Source: JBQTII01 sp052387905
GTDB taxonomy: Bacteria; Actinomycetota; Actinomycetes; Sporichthyales; Sporichthyaceae
NCBI GenBank assembly: GCA_052387905.1
Contig: JBQTIR010000024.1
Span: forward strand, 119,573 to 183,572
Direction of reading: 5' to 3'
DNA: 64,000 bases
Shown: piece after piece, positions 53,363-62,031 of the stretch
Layout: each line of letters begins with the position of its first letter
Position numbering within the stretch: the first letter of the stretch is position 1
Notes under the pieces: model-generated
What the model saw: the letters and a program-made list of their open reading frames with translations, nothing else
What the model was told of the DNA's origin: nothing
Databases searched by the model: none
Translations under genes and position numbers: made by a program

Positions 53363-55048
53363 TTACAACAGGTAACTGTGCTCGCGGATGGCGACCTCGA
53401 GGGCTCGACGCGCGTCAGCCTCGGTGTCCGGCGAAGCCGCCTCTAGCTCGCTTACCAATCCCGCCAACTGAGTCTGGGTGGTGTTGTCCACGAACGGGAC
53501 GATCTTGTCCCGGGCCCGCCGGATGGCCGTTTGGCTCTCGGGCGACAAGCTCGGGTTTACTGCGGCGCTCGCGCCACCCTCACCTGTCGAACCGTTGGTG
53601 CTGAGGCCGTCGATGCGCTTGCGCATCTTGACTAGGTCAGCCTTCGAACCGGCAGCGCCGAAGGACAACTCCTCGTCAAGGATGACCTTGCCTGTTTTCT
53701 CGTACTCGGCTTTGACATGCAGGATGCCGTCGACGTCGTACTCAAAGGTGACCGAAAACGAAGCATGTGCCAGTGGCAGCGGCTCCAGTTCGACGTCCCA
53801 TTCCTTGAGAATCACGTTGTCCTCATGCTGAAAGGGAGCGTCCGGATCGCCCTCGATGATCTGGACGCGTACACGCTCCTGGTTGTCGCGAGTCGGCGTG
53901 AAACCCTCAGTCGCCGACGACGGCAGCTTCGCGTTGCGTGGGATCAACACGGAGAACTCCGGCTTGTCCGGACCCTGATTGTGGACGACCATTCCGAGTG
54001 CATGCTCTGTGCCCACAAAGAAGTCGTTGTCGAGCACCTCTCCGGCGAGGATGCCCGCGGCTAGGGCCGCCCCTTCGGCGATCGCCGTCATAGGATCGAC
54101 GTCGGCCATGGGTTCCAACCGCAGCAGTTCGCGGATGTAGCGCTGCGCCATCGGGATCTTCGAAGATCCACCAACCATGACCAAGTGGTCGATCCGAGCT
54201 CCGTTGAGGTCGGCCAAACACTTGTCGACGGGCTCCCGTGTCCGCTGGATAAGCGGCCGGATGGCGTCCTCAAGGTCACCACGCGTCACCTCGACAGTGC
54301 CGCCGCCCATGAGGGAGAGAACCGTCGTCTCTTGGGCCGATAGCTTGACCTTTGCAAGCTCGAGGTCGAACGGGTCGAGCCGAGAGCCGCTGCCCGCCGG
54401 CAACTTTGCCCGGATCCCTGCCGCGAAGGCGTCGTCCACGTCGATGCCGCCGAGTCGTTGGATGCCTTTCGACGCCTCCTCGATGAAGGCTCCGTCGATA
54501 TTTTGAAGCACCGTCACGTCCAGCGTGCCGCCTCCCCAGTCGAATACGAGGACCCTGTCGCCATCGCGAATCGTCTTGGCGTAGGCCATGGCTGCGGCGG
54601 TGGGCTCGTTGAGTAGGGCAATCACCTCGATGCCCGAGAGGCCTGCCGAGACCTTCGTGCGGTAGCGAGCGGCGCCGCGGCTGTTCGCCGGGATGGTCAC
54701 CACGGCACTGTCCAGGTGGAGGCCAGCGTTGGACGCACGTTCCTTGATCTGGCGGAAGAAGACCGCCGCTGCCTCCTCCACTTTCAGGTGGTGCGAACCG
54801 ATTGTGACGTCGTCATCGGTCTGGAAGAGGCGCTTGACGGCCGCTAGCTTGTTCGGATTCCGCTTGGCCTTCCAGCCGAACTCCAGCGTCCCGCCGCTGT
54901 CGGCGAGCACGGTGGGCAGCACGCGGTCGAAGCCCAGTTCGGCGAATTCACCGGGTGGGCGGTCCAGAGAAACGGTCTCCATCACGCCACCAACACAGAC
55001 GGCAAGGACGCTGTTAGTGGTGCCGAAGTCGATGCCGAAAGCGCTCAT
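53363..55048 (-). CDS. dnaK: DnaK-type Hsp70 chaperone
   Basis: 561 aa from ATG 55048 overlapping the upstream stop. Hsp70 motifs: GIDFGTTNSVLAV at the start (phosphate 1), DWGGGTLDVT near 172 (phosphate 2), MVGGSSKIP near 291 (adenosine). The substrate domain follows but the usual ~60-70 residue helical lid and acidic tail are shortened, giving about 60 aa less than housekeeping DnaK. This is an extra, cargo-linked chaperone; the cell's own DnaK is elsewhere. Its co-chaperone-like genes lie just upstream in the operon. Confidence 0.85.
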   Translation of the reverse strand: MSAFGIDFGTTNSVLAVCVGGVMETVSLDRPPGEFAELGFDRVLPTVLADSGGTLEFGWKAKRNPNKLAAVKRLFQTDDDVTIGSHHLKVEEAAAVFFRQIKERASNAGLHLDSAVVTIPANSRGAARYRTKVSAGLSGIEVIALLNEPTAAAMAYAKTIRDGDRVLVFDWGGGTLDVTVLQNIDGAFIEEASKGIQRLGGIDVDDAFAAGIRAKLPAGSGSRLDPFDLELAKVKLSAQETTVLSLMGGGTVEVTRGDLEDAIRPLIQRTREPVDKCLADLNGARIDHLVMVGGSSKIPMAQRYIRELLRLEPMADVDPMTAIAEGAALAAGILAGEVLDNDFFVGTEHALGMVVHNQGPDKPEFSVLIPRNAKLPSSATEGFTPTRDNQERVRVQIIEGDPDAPFQHEDNVILKEWDVELEPLPLAHASFSVTFEYDVDGILHVKAEYEKTGKVILDEELSFGAAGSKADLVKMRKRIDGLSTNGSTGEGGASAAVNPSLSPESQTAIRRARDKIVPFVDNTTQTQLAGLVSELEAASPDTEADARRALEVAIREHSYLL

Positions 55049-55593
55049 GCTGGCACGTCCTGGGTCTCGGCGCGCTCGGTCGCGGGCCGATCGGCCGCGT
55101 CTAAGGAGTCCGTCACGTCCGGCCCGGGCGCGTTCGGGATTGCGGCCGCCGCGACCTCGTCGAGCTTGGCTCGGCCGAGCCGGATCACCGAGTCGTTCTG
55201 CGTATCGACATACGCCGGCTCGACGACCTCTATCGGGCCGGCCAGACCGGCGCCGCCGAGGTCGTCGAAGTAGTCGGACGCCCGCTGTCCGGCGGGCAGA
55301 GCGAACATCGCCTGCACGCCTGCCTGCTCCATCCATTCCTGTACCTGCGGCACCAGGTCGTCCACCGAGGTCGCTCGGGACACAGCTACGGACATGGTGA
55401 CCAGCTGCACTAGATGGCTGCGCCGCTCAGCCGCTCCCGCCAGGACCGCCTTGCGTAAGCCGTCGAACGCCTCCGCTGCGATCCTGGAGGGGTCCTTGAC
55501 GATCAGGATGTTCTTGATCTGCTCGGCCTCTTGCTCGAAGGCCTTCATCCGTTCCAGCAGGTCGAGCAGCACCTGTTCTTGTCCGCCAGTCAT
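55045..55593 (-). CDS. GrpE-position protein (putative nucleotide-exchange factor)
   Basis: 182 aa from ATG 55593. An N-terminal coiled-coil-like helix (LLDLLERMKAFEQEAEQIKNIL) and a compact C-terminal region fit the size and position of GrpE between J-like and DnaK genes, but the typical GrpE C-terminal motif is not clear. It may be a diverged GrpE or a different DnaK regulator. Overlaps the DnaK gene by 4 nt. Confidence 0.5.
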   Translation of the reverse strand: MTGGQEQVLLDLLERMKAFEQEAEQIKNILIVKDPSRIAAEAFDGLRKAVLAGAAERRSHLVQLVTMSVAVSRATSVDDLVPQVQEWMEQAGVQAMFALPAGQRASDYFDDLGGAGLAGPIEVVEPAYVDTQNDSVIRLGRAKLDEVAAAAIPNAPGPDVTDSLDAADRPATERAETQDVPA

Positions 55594-55615
55594 GGCTCGT
55601 GCCTTTCGGTGTCGG

Positions 55616-56011
55616 CTAACGCTGCGGGAGTACTGCGGAGGTTGCGATCTCCTCATGGAGCACCGCGACGGCTTCTTCACGGGCGGCGTCGAGCAGACGA
55701 GCCCACTCGGCATCTGAGGATGGGGTGGTGCGTGGCATGAATTCCGGGCCCGGCCGCAGAACGCCGTCCCCGATCGGGTCGAGTGCTCCCGGATCGGCAG
55801 GGACCCGGTACACATGCAGCGCGGTGCGTGGATCGCGGATGTTGTCGGCCACCTGGTTCAGGGCCCAGGTCAGGTTTGTCAGTTCTTCCTTGGACTCACC
55901 GACCCGCGCTCGCCGCTGCCCCTTCGCCTTCCGCGCGAAAGCCCGCGTAGCTAGATCTCGCGGTGATCCGTAAGGGATACCGAGCAAGACGTACGGATTA
56001 CGGTCACCCAT
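55616..56011 (-). CDS. J-domain-like protein without HPD
   Basis: 131 aa from ATG 56011. NPYVLLGIPYGSPRDLATRAFARKAKGQRR is a clear J-domain helix I-II, but the HPD tripeptide that triggers Hsp70 ATPase is absent. J-like proteins of this sort bind Hsp70 without stimulating it, or recruit it to a partner. No zinc finger or C-terminal substrate domain follows. It is translated 12 bases after the upstream gene and just before the GrpE-position gene. Confidence 0.65.
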   Translation of the reverse strand: MGDRNPYVLLGIPYGSPRDLATRAFARKAKGQRRARVGESKEELTNLTWALNQVADNIRDPRTALHVYRVPADPGALDPIGDGVLRPGPEFMPRTTPSSDAEWARLLDAAREEAVAVLHEEIATSAVLPQR

Positions 56012-56023
56012 GGGGGATCTCAC

Positions 56024-58636
56024 TCACAAGTTCCTCCGCAAGCGAGCGATCTCATCACGCCACTCATTCAGATCCTTGGTTAGGTCGTCCGTCACTTCAC
56101 GAAGTCCCTTATCGGTAACTCCGAGGCGGCGCAGTCGCTCGACAAGCTGTTCTAGTGTCGCCACGGGTCCATTGAGTGCGTCGACGAGAATGCTCTCCAT
56201 CTGTGCGCGGATCGCGTACCGATTCTCCTGGTCCCAACGAAGACGGTCACCGAGCGGGTTGTACGAGGTTGCGACAATGTCGCGGCCTACCACGAGCAAT
56301 TTCAAGGCACTGAACGCGACGGTGCGGGTAAAATTTTCGGCTACGAACTCGGCTGTTCCCGCGTCGAGTTGCGCCCGTTCCCGAAGAAAATCGTCGATGG
56401 GCCTGAAGAAGAACTTGGTCCAGGCCACATCATTGAGATGGCTTCCGTCTTCGGCGAATAATCCGGAGAGGTGTGCACCGGCCTGGGGAGCCAGTACGAA
56501 CCGTTGCTCCTGATTCAACAACTCAGGTGCGTTCACGAGGACCGCATCCACGAATTGCGCACTGGCCGGAGCATCTCCGAATCCGACGAAGAGACTTTCC
56601 CGAACGGTACTCATCCAGGAGTCCCATTCCTTATTAAACCATTCAGGTCGGCCAACCGATTGGTACACGGCGATGTACTCGTCGGCGAGGTCACGTAAGG
56701 TGAATTGTGAGCCCGGCCCGATGCGCGACTTGGCGACAAAAATCCGGCGCGGACCGGACAGTTCACCTCCCGGATCCGGGAGCGACTGCAGCACCCCTGG
56801 GGCGACGTTGACCGCCACCTTAGCCAGACGAACGAAGTCCTCCACCGACTGTTGGACGCTCAACCCCGTGCGTAGAGCAGGCACCAAGACGGGCGGGAAG
56901 TCCAGGGAACTCCCCAGCCAGACCTCAATCGCTCGGTCAAGTCCCGCGCGTTGGAGCTCAGCCGTCGGCGCCTCCTCGACCAGGCGCGCGAGATACGTGA
57001 CGCCCACCTCCGGTCGCGCGCGCGACGCCACGATGCTCGCATTGACCAACAAGTCCTGCGTATAAAGGCCTTGAAGTGCGTGCTCCAGCATGCCCAGCGC
57101 TTCGTCGACTCGGTTCATCTGATCGAGGGCGAACGCGGTCATGCTGAGGACCTCGTCCTGCTGTCGCTCAGCATCATTCAGATGAGGCGTCAAGATCTTT
57201 CCGTGCTCGATCGCTTCGGGGAGGCGCCCCTCCCACAGCAGGCCCATCAGCCGCAGCAACCCGATCCAGATATTCAGCGTGTCATTCGGCGCACGCGCAG
57301 CATCCGCGGGGAGTTTCCCAGTGATGGCCTGCTCGGTGAAGATCGGCCAAAGCGATGGGTCGGCAACGACCTCCGGTGGAAGCGAGCGGGTCACGCCTTC
57401 CTTGATCTCTGCGAGTACGGAGGCGGGCACCCCCAGCAACGCTACGGTCGCAGGATCGAGGCGCTCCGGGTCGGGCTGACCGCCTTCGATGACGTCGAGC
57501 AGCGCCTGGTAACGCGTCACTCGTGGCATCGGCGGGAGCCCGGACAACGAAGCCCGGTCACGGCTAAGGAACAGTCTTCGGGCCAGCTCGGGGGTGTGAC
57601 CGATCGAGCGGAGTTCGTCCTCACTCAACTTGTCCGGGTCCAGTCGTGCCAATAGGTACACCCGGGCCGCGCCTCCCAGATTCACCACGGGAGCGGACCG
57701 CGTCAGCCGACCCTTGTCGACCAGGTCGTCGAGGAGCGCCGGCTCCAATCCGGCGAGCTGCCCGAGGCTGTCGTCGACGGACCGGTCGGACAGCGAGATC
57801 AGGCTGACGGCGCCCCAGGCGGGCGTATGGGGTGCGGTCGGCGAAGGTACGGACCCACCGATTGCCAGCTGCCCGCGGAGCTGTGACCAGGCGTCACGCC
57901 GACCCTGCGCGAGCAGGGCCGCGCCAGCATCGAGCGCCTCATCCCACGATCCCAGGGCGGTCCGCATGATGGCATCGGCGCCGGGCACCCCCGCCTCACA
58001 CATGCTGTCGAGGATGGGTCGCCACGCCGCGGAGTTTCGGTGCACCGCGCCCAGGTGCGGCAGCAGCAGTTCTACGCGTGTTGGATAGCCGGTAGCCGGC
58101 AACCCGGCGAGCGACTCTCGCAGCAACCGCTCATCGCCCACACTCGCCGCGTGGCAGGCCGAGCGCCATGCCTTCTCCGACGCCTGCAGGGGCGCCCAGG
58201 CGAATACAGGACCCCAGGACAGGTGGAGGGCCTCATCGGCGACCCGGCGCAGGACACGGATGTCGCCACACAGCGCTGCCGCCCGGGTCCGAACGATGTC
58301 GCGGTCCCACGCGGCCTGCTTGGTTTCGGGGAGTCCAGCGGCGTAGAGCAGCCGCGTCGCTACGCAGTACTCGGACGGAACGAGCGTCGTGGACCCGGTG
58401 GACATCGGGAGTCGGGTGGGCTCCTTGTCCTTGGCGGAGAAGTGCAATAGGACGGAGCCGCCGTCGACGTCGAGGCAGATGCCCTGCTTGTGGCCGAGCC
58501 CCAACTTGCCGCGGGTCTCATAGACCAGCCCGATCGGCGATTCGGCGGGCGCACCAATCGCGAGGTCGGCACCGCAGCCAGCGCACAGCCCCTCCTGCGA
58601 CCCCTGCGGTTGCCCGCAGGCCCGACACCATGACAC
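56024..58636 (-). CDS. Large helical protein with N-terminal zinc ribbon
   Basis: 870 aa from GTG 58636, chosen because GGGGAG lies six bases upstream; a GTG at 58681 has no ribosome binding site. The first 22 residues hold C4/C7 and C18/C21, a zinc ribbon. Then ~850 residues of mostly helical, TPR-like repeats (ALDQMNRVDEALGMLEHALQGL) follow without enzyme motifs. It is the first gene of the DnaK/TerY-P operon, so it is a good candidate for the sensor or scaffold of the system. No family can be named. Confidence 0.65.
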   Translation of the reverse strand: MSWCRACGQPQGSQEGLCAGCGADLAIGAPAESPIGLVYETRGKLGLGHKQGICLDVDGGSVLLHFSAKDKEPTRLPMSTGSTTLVPSEYCVATRLLYAAGLPETKQAAWDRDIVRTRAAALCGDIRVLRRVADEALHLSWGPVFAWAPLQASEKAWRSACHAASVGDERLLRESLAGLPATGYPTRVELLLPHLGAVHRNSAAWRPILDSMCEAGVPGADAIMRTALGSWDEALDAGAALLAQGRRDAWSQLRGQLAIGGSVPSPTAPHTPAWGAVSLISLSDRSVDDSLGQLAGLEPALLDDLVDKGRLTRSAPVVNLGGAARVYLLARLDPDKLSEDELRSIGHTPELARRLFLSRDRASLSGLPPMPRVTRYQALLDVIEGGQPDPERLDPATVALLGVPASVLAEIKEGVTRSLPPEVVADPSLWPIFTEQAITGKLPADAARAPNDTLNIWIGLLRLMGLLWEGRLPEAIEHGKILTPHLNDAERQQDEVLSMTAFALDQMNRVDEALGMLEHALQGLYTQDLLVNASIVASRARPEVGVTYLARLVEEAPTAELQRAGLDRAIEVWLGSSLDFPPVLVPALRTGLSVQQSVEDFVRLAKVAVNVAPGVLQSLPDPGGELSGPRRIFVAKSRIGPGSQFTLRDLADEYIAVYQSVGRPEWFNKEWDSWMSTVRESLFVGFGDAPASAQFVDAVLVNAPELLNQEQRFVLAPQAGAHLSGLFAEDGSHLNDVAWTKFFFRPIDDFLRERAQLDAGTAEFVAENFTRTVAFSALKLLVVGRDIVATSYNPLGDRLRWDQENRYAIRAQMESILVDALNGPVATLEQLVERLRRLGVTDKGLREVTDDLTKDLNEWRDEIARLRRNL

Positions 58637-59189
58637 GACTAACTCCCCGTTCCCGGTGCGGTACTTGCCGCCGGCATACACCGCGAACGCGCTGCGGCAT
58701 GGCGCACGCTAGCGCAACTAGGGGGATTCCGGGGGAGAGTACTCCTGTCTTCACCGCGCGATCTGACGGATGCATGAGATCCGGTGACGAGGCCAAGGCA
58801 GCAGATCGTGAGGGACCATGAGATTTCTTGCGGTGAACCTGTCGCAGTAGCCGATCGGCATGGACAAGCTGCACTGCAGCAGTGTTGGTGCATCTCCGCG
58901 TTGGCCCCGGGTCGGTCTGTCAGCACCAGTCGTCGGGTCTTGTGCGAGTCACATCCCGCGGCGGCCACCTGGGCATCGATGAGCGTCGCCCGCCGCCGAG
59001 GAACCGCAGTCGGCCGGTCGGCGCGCCGAGACCGTGTCGATGGCTCGGGGCGGGGTAGGCGCCAGCGCCGACCGGGATCCCACCGGTGCAGCAGGGTGCC
59101 CACGTCCGAGTAAGGCGACTCTGTCCCGGGCCTCCTTGATCTGCAGCAAATGCTCATGACTCCGGCCGCCATCCTCGCCCTCCCGGGCC
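58637..59189. other. Intergenic region upstream of the chaperone operon
   Basis: 553 bases between the large helical-protein gene and the CHAP/lectin gene stop. It must contain the promoter of the eight-gene operon. Several frames cross it but all are Arg/Pro/Ser-rich shadows. No clear RNA gene, repeat or promoter motif was found. Confidence 0.4.
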
Positions 59190-60320
59190 TCAGTTGCGCC
59201 CTGCGGTGTTGCTTGCCCAGACGGCCTTGGAACCCGCATAGATGACGAGGTTGCCGTCAGACTGCACGACGAACCGGTCACCACCGGCGTTGAGGCCGCC
59301 GCTCTCCCAGATCCGTCGCCCATCGGCGGCATAGGTTGCCAACGTTCCGCGTGCGGCACTGAACTTGACCTTTACCTGGTCTCGCCATCCGGAGGCCCGC
59401 ACATCCGTGGACCAGATCGCCCGGCCGGAAGGGCCATACAGCACGAGGTTGCCGTCGCCCTGCAGAACGAACGTATAGCGGCCATCAGAGGACCGCACAT
59501 GCATGTCGCGGCGCAGTGAGCGCTTGTCGGTGAATGCCGCGCCGGATGCCACCCACCAAGAGGCTTGGTCGGGAAGTCGCTTAAGGACCTCGGTGGACAC
59601 GTTCTCGTTCAGTGCGAAACCCCGGGCGCGCAGTTGGTTGAAGGTGCCACCATCGGGAATCCATAGGCGCTTGAGGTCAGGAGTAACGAACCAACTGGTA
59701 CGGGAGTCACCGACCTGTTTGACGATGGTGTTCCGGTACTGAGCCAACGATGGCTGCGGTGCCGGCGGCTTAGTTGGTGCCGGCGTCGACTTGAGTTGGA
59801 TGAAGTTGTGCGGCCACATCGAGCCGCGCGGAATAATCCGGGTCGATGTTCCGCCGCCGTAGGCGTCGTCAGTCACCTTGATGAAGTCAGTGCCGACCTC
59901 CTCGACGTAGGCGACGTGCCCAAAGCCGCCGTCGTTCGGGAACGAATCCCATTGGGCGATCGCCCCCACCAACGGACTGCTGTTCACCGCAGAGGCGCCG
60001 TAGACGCTGCGGACAGTGTCATCCCACTGGTGGGCATGTCCGAACGTACGGCCGGGGTCGGCAAGGCCGCGCCGGGAAAGCTGAAACGCGGCGTATCGAG
60101 TGCAGTTGTGCACGAGGCCACGTTCGTATTCCTGCCCATACTCGCGGTCGGGCCACCCCAAATCCTGGGCGCCGTAGCCGCCTGTCGTACATCCGAAGTC
60201 TGTCCGCTTGCAGACGACCTCATACGGCGGTGCAGCAGAAGCGGACGAGGCCAGCGGCACTGTTCCGCACACGGCCATCGCGGACAGCCAACCGATCGTC
60301 TTGGGGGAGAAGGTGCGCAT
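59190..60320 (-). CDS. Secreted CHAP amidase with bulb-type lectin repeats
   Basis: 376 aa. Signal peptide 1-30 (core AMAVCGTVPLAS, cleavage after SAA). A CHAP domain with C73 (VHNCTRYAAF) and H135 (FGHVAYV) follows, then a Pro/Thr linker and two bulb-type lectin repeats with the QxDxNxVxY motif (LQGDGNLVLY at 286-295, VQSDGNLVIY at 352-361) and W pairs. Likely cleaves peptidoglycan after mannose-type binding. It is on the same strand as the chaperone operon but 553 bases upstream of it, so it is probably separate. Confidence 0.8.
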   Translation of the reverse strand: MRTFSPKTIGWLSAMAVCGTVPLASSASAAPPYEVVCKRTDFGCTTGGYGAQDLGWPDREYGQEYERGLVHNCTRYAAFQLSRRGLADPGRTFGHAHQWDDTVRSVYGASAVNSSPLVGAIAQWDSFPNDGGFGHVAYVEEVGTDFIKVTDDAYGGGTSTRIIPRGSMWPHNFIQLKSTPAPTKPPAPQPSLAQYRNTIVKQVGDSRTSWFVTPDLKRLWIPDGGTFNQLRARGFALNENVSTEVLKRLPDQASWWVASGAAFTDKRSLRRDMHVRSSDGRYTFVLQGDGNLVLYGPSGRAIWSTDVRASGWRDQVKVKFSAARGTLATYAADGRRIWESGGLNAGGDRFVVQSDGNLVIYAGSKAVWASNTAGRN

Positions 60321-60630
60321 CGCAAGCTCCGATTTCGGGTTGTGGGACCCAGCGGTCCGCCTGCTCAGATCCTTGGGCTTCCGGACCGTCGCATCGAGCC
60401 TGCTGTGCGGCAGTCTGAGGCAGTCTGAGGTCTGACCCAGCGCGCTTCAGCCCTGCCTCGACAACCCCGGACCTTGTCGGCCAGTTGCCTCCGCGGTCGT
60501 TGCCCGGCTGCCATCTCCGGCATTCCAGAGCGACATAAGTGGAGAATCCGGTGCTGGGTGGAGGAAGGAAAACCCGCAGATCAGAGCCTGTCTTTCGTGG
60601 AGCGGGTGACGAGAATCGAATACTCGCACT
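60321..60630. other. Upstream region of the CHAP/lectin gene
   Basis: About 310 bases with no supported gene. CAGTCTGAGG occurs twice in tandem at 60411-60430. It must hold the promoter of the CHAP/lectin gene and ends where the IS30-like element seems to start. Confidence 0.4.
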
Positions 60631-61986
60631 GTCAGCTGCGCGTGATGACGCTCGGCGAATCTCCCCAGGGTCGATCGGCGGGTTCCAGGGATCGTCGCTA
60701 CACCTCAGGTAGATAGAGGTGTTCATGAGAACTGGATCAACGCGTCGTCCCGGTCGGCAGCCGATGGTGGACAAGCAGCGCGAGTTCGCGCGACTGCTGA
60801 GCCAGGGCGTGTCGATCTCCGAGGCGTGCCGCAGGCTCGGCATCGACCGCAAGACCGGCCACTGGTGGAAGAACGGCGGCGTCATCCGGCGCAGCGGCGC
60901 GGAACGCAGGGTCGCGCCCGTGATCGACCGCCTCGAGCCCCGCGTCGAATCGCCGCGCTACCTGAGCCTGGCCGAGCGAGTGGCCATCGCCGACGGCCAC
61001 CGGGCCGGGAAGTCCGCCCGGACGATCGCGCAGGAACTAGGACGGGCGGTCTCCACCGTGGCCCGCGAGCTCAAGCGTAACCGCGACAACGCCGGGGACT
61101 ACAAGCCCTACAGGGCACACAATCTGATGCTCGCCCGGCGACCGCGGACCCGAAGGCGGATCCTCGCCGAGAACGACGAGCTGCGCGCCGTTGTGCAGGG
61201 CCTGCTGGACAAGCATTGGAGCCCCGAGCTGATCGCGCGCGAGCTGCGGGTCGTTCACGGGCGGAGTCTGTCGATCGAGACGATCTACCAGGCCCTCTAC
61301 AGCCCAGAACGCACCCTGGCAAGGGAATCCACGTCGACCCGCCGGCGCTATCGGCGTCCGCGACGGCGAGGCAACGAACGCCGACCGCGGTTCATCGTCC
61401 CGATCCGGCTCATCGACGAGCGCCCGGCGGAGGTCCTCGACCGGCTCGAACCCGGCCACTGGGAGGGAGACCTCATCGTGGGCGCGTTCAACCGTTCCGC
61501 GATCGGCACCCTGGTCGAGCGGACCACCCGCTTCACCATGCTGATCCACCTCGACGGGCCCTCCCGCGCCGAAGCCCTACGCGACCGGCTCAACGCGGCA
61601 CTCGGCGCGCTGCCACCCCAACTGCGACGCACGCTCACCTGGGACCAGGGCTCCGAGATGTGCCACCACCACGCCATCGCCGCGAACACCGGGATGCACG
61701 TCTACTTCTGTCATCCGGGCCGGCCGTGGGAGCGCCCGACGAACGAGAACACCAACGGGCTACTGCGCGACTACTTCCCCAAGGGCTCGAACCTCGCCGT
61801 CCACACCGCGACCGACCTCCAACGCGTCGTCGAGGAGCTCAACCAGCGGCCCCGCAAGATCCTCGGCTGGCAAACCCCCGAAGCCCTCTTCGCTAGCCTT
61901 CGAACCGGGCACGTGTAGCGACGACTGCTGGAACCCGCCGAGCAGGTCTGAGGAGGTTCAACTGAGCGTCGTCACGGAACCTGACT
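60631..61986 (+). mobile_element. IS30-family insertion sequence (tentative ends)
   Basis: The transposase gene is flanked by an inverted repeat: GTGATGACGCTC at 60642-60653 and GAGCGTCGTCAC at 61965-61976 (11 of 12 match), with outer GTCAG/CTGAC at 60631 and 61986. One extra base on the left arm makes the borders uncertain by a base or two. No clear target duplication was seen. It lies between the cargo and the integrase. Confidence 0.5.
60719..61918 (+). CDS. IS30-family transposase
   Basis: 399 aa (GTG 60719 or ATG 60725). An HTH_38-like N-terminal region (SISEACRRLGIDRKTGHWW, SLAERVAIADGHRAGKSARTIAQELGR) binds the ends. The DDE triad is HWEGDLIVG, TWDQGSEM and PTNENTNGLLRDYFP, as in IS30. 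Intact, with no stop or frameshift. Confidence 0.92.
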   Translation: MFMRTGSTRRPGRQPMVDKQREFARLLSQGVSISEACRRLGIDRKTGHWWKNGGVIRRSGAERRVAPVIDRLEPRVESPRYLSLAERVAIADGHRAGKSARTIAQELGRAVSTVARELKRNRDNAGDYKPYRAHNLMLARRPRTRRRILAENDELRAVVQGLLDKHWSPELIARELRVVHGRSLSIETIYQALYSPERTLARESTSTRRRYRRPRRRGNERRPRFIVPIRLIDERPAEVLDRLEPGHWEGDLIVGAFNRSAIGTLVERTTRFTMLIHLDGPSRAEALRDRLNAALGALPPQLRRTLTWDQGSEMCHHHAIAANTGMHVYFCHPGRPWERPTNENTNGLLRDYFPKGSNLAVHTATDLQRVVEELNQRPRKILGWQTPEALFASLRTGHV

Positions 61987-62031
61987 AGCTCTAGTCCTTA
62001 GTTTGGAACCTGGAAGGTATCTGACGAGAAG

